A stretch of 64,000 nt of DNA. It comes from Sphingomonas vulcanisoli (GTDB lineage Bacteria > Pseudomonadota > Alphaproteobacteria > Sphingomonadales > Sphingomonadaceae). This document shows positions 60,455 through 64,000 of this stretch, piece after piece (within the stretch, counting starts at the first letter, position 1; every line of letters begins with the position of its first letter). Position numbers and translations under genes: made by a program. The stretch is taken from positions 496,001-560,000 of the forward strand of contig NZ_JAAOZC010000001.1 in NCBI RefSeq assembly GCF_011761305.1. The letters are read 5' to 3'. The notes beneath the pieces were generated by a model. That model was not told the DNA's origin and ran no database searches. It worked only from the letters and a program-made list of their open reading frames with translations.

Positions 60455-60975
60455 TTCGTTTCGGTAACGCCCGAAGACGCGATCGGACGCAGCTGGCCAC
60501 CTTCGACATAATTCATCGTCACCGAAACATGCGCGACGCCGCTGACCTTCACCTGAACCTCGCCCGCCGGCGGCTTGCGCTTGAACATCGCGTCCATCAG
60601 CGACATGTTCGGATTGCCCGAAAAGCCCGCGCCATCGTTCATCGAAAACGCGCCGCCGCGTGAGTGGCGAACCGAGACGGCATAGAGGCCCGGCTTGGGC
60701 ACAGGCAGGCACACTTCGATCGTATGCGCGGCGGGCGGCACGTCGACGCGCTCCAGATAGGCGCCCTTCTCGAACCACCCGGCGGGATCGCCGCCATAGG
60801 ATTGGACGCGGACGAAGCCCTCGTGGCTCTTGAGGCCGACGATCTTCACCAGCATGCCGTTCTTGCCCGATCCCTCGGCGCAATCACCGGCATGCGGCCC
60901 CATCGCGGCCTGGGCCGCGCCGGCGAAAGCAAGCGGCGCCAGCAACACGAACAGAGCAACGGACGTTTTCAACAT
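60451..60975 (-). CDS. DUF2141 domain exported protein
   Basis: 174 residues. Signal peptide MLKTSVALFVLLAPLAFAGAAQA. The DUF2141 domain has LVKIVGLKSHEGFVRVQSYG, AGWFEKGAYLERVDV, CLPVPKPGLYAVSVRHSRGG and FSMNDGAGFSGNP. It is an immunoglobulin-like periplasmic domain of unknown role. The stop overlaps the lipid-kinase start by ATGA. First gene of a three-gene operon divergent from lptF, hinting at membrane-lipid work. Confidence 0.88.
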   Translation of the reverse strand: MLKTSVALFVLLAPLAFAGAAQAAMGPHAGDCAEGSGKNGMLVKIVGLKSHEGFVRVQSYGGDPAGWFEKGAYLERVDVPPAAHTIEVCLPVPKPGLYAVSVRHSRGGAFSMNDGAGFSGNPNMSLMDAMFKRKPPAGEVQVKVSGVAHVSVTMNYVEGGQLRPIASSGVTETK

Positions 60976-61101
60976 GACCTCGGCGCCTTCGGGGGCTATA
61001 GCCCGGCCCGCAATCGCGTGGTCGGCGGAAATTCCGCCCCCTTGTACCTCCGCAAATCGGGGGGGATTGCGGCCAGATGATGGTGATGGGGCGTCGGCAA
61101 T

Positions 61102-62307
61102 TTGAATTCCGCTAAACTGGTAGACCGTTACCTCGCCCGCTTGATTGCCGTGCCGCTTGCTGCGTCGATGGTGATCGCGGCGATGCTGCTGTTGCTCGAG
61201 AAGATGCTCAATCTGTTCGATTTCGTCGCGCAGGAGGGCGGGCCGGTCAGCGTTGTGTGGCGGATGCTGGCGAACCTGATCCCGGAATATCTCAGCCTCG
61301 GCATCCCGATCGGGCTGATGCTGGGCATCCTGCTCGCTTTCCGCCGGCTGGCGGTCTCGTCGGAGCTGGACGTGCTGCTGGCGACGGGGTTCAGCTATCG
61401 CCGCCTGCTGCGCGTGCCCTATTTCTATGCGATCGGCCTCGCCCTGCTCAACCTGCTGATCGTCGGCTTCCTCAGCCCTTATTCCCGCTACGCCTATGAA
61501 GGCCTGCGCTATGAGCTGCGCACCGGCGCGCTGGGCAGTTCGATCAAGGTTGGGGAGTTCACCCATCTCGGCAAGGATATGACGCTCAGGGTCGAGCGCA
61601 GCGAGGATAGCGGTCGTGCGCTTTCGGGTATTTTTGTGATGGCCGAGCGGGACGGTGGGCGAAAACTCGCCGTCACCGCCGAGCATGGCCGCTTCATGGC
61701 GACCGACGATCCCAACACGATCATCCTGCGGCTGCGCAACGGCAGCCTGGTCCATGATCAGCCGAGCTTTTCGGCGCCGCGCGTCCTCACCTTCGCCAAC
61801 CATGATCTGCCGATCGATCTTCCCAAGGAAGAAGCGTTTCGCATGCGCGGCGACAAGAATGCGGAGATGACGATACCCGAACTGGCGGTCTCCGGACATA
61901 CCGACACGGTGGACAAGAAGACTAGGCGCAAGAGCCGCGCGGAGATGCATTTCCGGCTGACCGAAGTGGCGATGATGCTGCTACTGCCGCTGCTCGGCGT
62001 CGCGCTGGCGGTGCCGCCCAAAAGATCATCCTCAGCGGTCGGGGTCTTCCTCTCGGTAGTGATGATCGTCGCCTATTATAAAGTGAACGAATATATGGAG
62101 GCGCTCGGCGGGCGCGGCGGGGTCAGCCCCTTCTTCGCCTTGTGGGTGCCGTTCGCGCTGTTCGGCGCCTTGATCTGGTGGATGTACCGCACCCTGGCGC
62201 ACAAGCCCGGCGGCCAGCCGATCGGCGCGCTCGAACGGCAGGCGAGCAAGATCGGCGGCGTCTTCCGCCGCTGGATGAAGAAGCGCAATCTGGGGGCGTC
62301 GGCATGA
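61102..62307 (+). CDS. lptF: LPS export permease LptF
   Basis: 401 residues from TTG 61102. The LptF/LptG family has six membrane helices, three before and three after a periplasmic beta-jellyroll domain (about 125-265). Marks are LVDRYLARLIAVPL at the start, PEYLSLGIPIGLMLGILLAF, RRLAVSSELDVLLATGFSYRRLL, and C-terminal VAMMLLLPLLGVALAVPPKR. With LptG and the ATPase LptB it lifts lipopolysaccharide (or sphingomonad glycosphingolipid equivalents) from the inner membrane. Order in the operon and SSELDVLLATG suggest F rather than G. Confidence 0.9.
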   Translation: MNSAKLVDRYLARLIAVPLAASMVIAAMLLLLEKMLNLFDFVAQEGGPVSVVWRMLANLIPEYLSLGIPIGLMLGILLAFRRLAVSSELDVLLATGFSYRRLLRVPYFYAIGLALLNLLIVGFLSPYSRYAYEGLRYELRTGALGSSIKVGEFTHLGKDMTLRVERSEDSGRALSGIFVMAERDGGRKLAVTAEHGRFMATDDPNTIILRLRNGSLVHDQPSFSAPRVLTFANHDLPIDLPKEEAFRMRGDKNAEMTIPELAVSGHTDTVDKKTRRKSRAEMHFRLTEVAMMLLLPLLGVALAVPPKRSSSAVGVFLSVVMIVAYYKVNEYMEALGGRGGVSPFFALWVPFALFGALIWWMYRTLAHKPGGQPIGALERQASKIGGVFRRWMKKRNLGASA

Positions 62308-63404
62308 GGCCAAGCCTGAACTTCTTCGCCTCGCGCACCGTCAGCTGGTATATGGCGCGTACCTTCATCAGCCGCACCTTCGCGGTGCTGGCGGGGTTGG
62401 TGGTGATCCTGATGTCGCTCGATCTGCTCGGGGAGAGCGGTGACATTCTGGCGCAGCCCGGCAACGGCCAGGCGGCGATCTGGCATTATGTCTCGCTCCG
62501 GCTGCCGCAGATCATTCAGCGCTTCGTGCCTTTCGCCGCCTTGCTCGGCACTTTGGTGACGCTGGTGCGGATGAACCAGAACAGCGAGATCATCTCGATG
62601 AAGGCGGCGGGAATTTCGGCGCACCAGATCCTGGCCCCCTTGGTCGTCGCCAGCCTGGGCATCGCGGTTCTGAACTTCTGGTTCAACGATCATGTCGTCA
62701 CGCGCGCCACCGCCGCGCTCAGCGCCTGGCAGGATGTGCAATATGGTCCGATTCCGGCCGAAAAGAGCCTGGTCAGCAATATCTGGGTGCGCTTCGGCGA
62801 CGATCTCATCCATGTCGATGAGGTGACGGGCAAGGGCCGAGCGGCGGTGCTGCACAATGTCGCTTATTATGACCGCGAGAAGGATCGGCTGGTCGCCATC
62901 GCCAACGCCGCGACCGGCGTGCCCGCAGGCGATCGCTGGAAGCTGATCAACGTCAAACGCTTCGACGTTGCGACCGGTAACACCACGCAGCTCGACGCCG
63001 TGCTGATCGCGCAGGGGCTCGATCCCAGCCGCTTCACGCTGGCCAACGTCAACGGCGACAATCTCTCGTTCGGCGCGCTGGCGCATACGATCGAGCAGCT
63101 CCAGGCGGCGGGGCGGCCGACCACCGCGCTCCGCACGCAACTCTGGCACAAGATTTCCGGGCCCCTGTCGATCATCCTGATGCCGTTGCTGGCGGGGATT
63201 GCAGGCTTCGGTCTGGCGCGATCAGGGCGGCTGTTCATCCGCGTCATCGTCGGCATGGCACTGGGCTTCACCTATTTCGTGGCCGATAATTTCGCGCTGG
63301 CGATGGGCAATATCGGCGCCTACCCGCCCTTGCTCGCCGCCTGGGCACCGATGCTGCTGTTCCTGCTGATCGGCGAGGCGGTGCTCGTCCGCACCGAGGA
63401 GTGA
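62304..63404 (+). CDS. lptG: LPS export permease LptG
   Basis: 366 residues, same fold as LptF: three helices, a beta-jellyroll periplasmic part (about 125-260) and three helices (FRLSII-type HKISGPLSIILMPLLAG, then FIRVIVGMALGFTYFVADN). MKAAGISAHQIL is the coupling helix of the family. ATG 62304 overlaps lptF by ATGA. It is followed by a GTGA overlap with a flippase gene. Sphingomonads often carry glycosphingolipids, so the cargo may not be classic LPS. Confidence 0.93.
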   Translation: MRPSLNFFASRTVSWYMARTFISRTFAVLAGLVVILMSLDLLGESGDILAQPGNGQAAIWHYVSLRLPQIIQRFVPFAALLGTLVTLVRMNQNSEIISMKAAGISAHQILAPLVVASLGIAVLNFWFNDHVVTRATAALSAWQDVQYGPIPAEKSLVSNIWVRFGDDLIHVDEVTGKGRAAVLHNVAYYDREKDRLVAIANAATGVPAGDRWKLINVKRFDVATGNTTQLDAVLIAQGLDPSRFTLANVNGDNLSFGALAHTIEQLQAAGRPTTALRTQLWHKISGPLSIILMPLLAGIAGFGLARSGRLFIRVIVGMALGFTYFVADNFALAMGNIGAYPPLLAAWAPMLLFLLIGEAVLVRTEE

Positions 63405-64000
63405 GTGAAGCGGCGGACGCCGCGAGACGCAAGGCGGCCAAGGGCGCGTCTTCGGTAGCCCTGTCCAGGCTCGGCAATGTCATCGAGGTGGTGAGCCAAC
63501 CAGCCTACACCTGGATGTTCGGGCTGGCGACGTATGGCCTCTACCAAGTGCTGTGGAGCCTGGTGAACATCGCCGAGAATATCTTCGATCTCGGTGTCAC
63601 CAGCGGCCTGCAGCGCATCCTGCCGCGGCAGGAGACGATCGAGGACAAGGCACGGGCGGTCCGCGCTGCGCTGTTGCTGGGATTGCTGCCGAACGTAGCG
63701 GTGGCGGCGATCGCCTTCCTTGCGGCACCGTCGATCGCCGCGCATCTCAATGTCGCCGCGCAGGATCAGGGGCGGCTGGTGACGGCGGTGCGCGTCTTCG
63801 TGTTCGCTTTGCCTCTGTGGGCGGTGATCGAGGTTTCGACCTCGGCGGTGCGCGCCTCCCATGCGTTCGGGCCAGAGGTGCGGCTGCGGCTGATGTGGGA
63901 GCAGGTCGCGCGCCTGATTGCGGCGGCGGTGATGTGGGCCGCAGGTGTCCACACGCTCGGCTTGCTGATCGCCCACTTGGTTTCGCTGAGCATCACCGCC
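63401..64000 (+). CDS. Lipopolysaccharide/polysaccharide flippase (5' part, cut by window edge)
   Basis: 200 codons visible from GTG 63401, which overlaps the lptG stop by GTGA. It has several hydrophobic helices (about 32-52, 86-108, 128-148, 170-198) with AENIFDLGVTSGLQRILPRQ between them, typical of the MATE-like polysaccharide-exporter/Wzx family. It moves lipid-linked saccharide across the inner membrane. Coupling to lptF-lptG links it to assembly of outer-membrane glycolipid. The C-terminal half lies outside the window. Confidence 0.8.
   Translation, partial: MSEAADAARRKAAKGASSVALSRLGNVIEVVSQPAYTWMFGLATYGLYQVLWSLVNIAENIFDLGVTSGLQRILPRQETIEDKARAVRAALLLGLLPNVAVAAIAFLAAPSIAAHLNVAAQDQGRLVTAVRVFVFALPLWAVIEVSTSAVRASHAFGPEVRLRLMWEQVARLIAAAVMWAAGVHTLGLLIAHLVSLSITA

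Overview
The window is high-GC, gene-dense chromosomal DNA that looks like Sphingomonas or a close sphingomonad (Alphaproteobacteria). Supporting markers are an Oar-like TonB-dependent receptor, a PEPxxWA-type PEP-CTERM protein, the 1550-residue NAD-glutamate dehydrogenase, the Bpt leucyltransferase, a TIGR02300 zinc-ribbon protein, a COQ9-type ubiquinone protein and the usual sphingomonad hairpin repeats. No rRNA, insertion sequence, prophage or CRISPR array was seen. There are four tRNAs: Leu-GAG, Leu-TAA, Ala-GGC and Thr-CGT.

Layout. 0-6 kb: TonB receptor (cut by the window edge), endonuclease/exonuclease/phosphatase protein, glutamine-dependent NAD synthetase, hemerythrin protein with a histone-like tail. 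6-12 kb: malic enzyme, then a ParE-type toxin-antitoxin pair joined by an ATGA overlap to mutS. 12-17.8 kb: PEP-CTERM protein, GST, COQ9 protein, EamA transporter, then ftsE-ftsX-ydcF opposite a zinc-ribbon membrane protein. 17.8-25.6 kb: dmeR-dmeF (Ni/Co-type sensor and CDF exporter) opposite an ABC permease/ATPase pair without a binding protein, then a large autotransporter. 25.9-32.3 kb: rpsA and ihfB on +, and aroA, a small membrane protein, cmk and a cyclophilin on -, chained by 4-nt overlaps. 32.3-39.8 kb: a frameshifted DUF3857/TPR gene and the glycolytic run gap-pgk-(RHH)-fba. 39.8-48 kb: TonB-like protein, UDP-GlcNAc 2-epimerase, PAS protein, gdh. 48-55.8 kb: bpt, ilvA, a dehydrogenase, an amidohydrolase, a DUF559 endonuclease gene and dsbD, in a segment full of hairpin repeats. 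55.9-64 kb: OprB-type porin and FAD oxidoreductase, an operon of DUF2141 protein, diacylglycerol-kinase-like enzyme and a possible Tam41-like nucleotidyltransferase, then lptF-lptG and a flippase cut by the window edge.

The most system-like signal is at 53.2-53.7 kb. A DUF559 (PD-(D/E)XK-like) endonuclease gene sits in the centre of a hairpin repeat whose two halves also occur without the gene at 48.96, 50.38 and, decayed, 6.03 kb. In three of the four copies the same end of the repeat lies 2-6 bp from a stop codon. This looks like a small endonuclease-associated repeat element with non-coding derivatives, comparable in design to REP/RAYT systems. Other points of interest are toxin-mutS coupling, the metal regulon at 19.1 kb with its palindromic operator, the lipid-kinase/Tam41-like operon and a gap-pgk intergenic attenuator.
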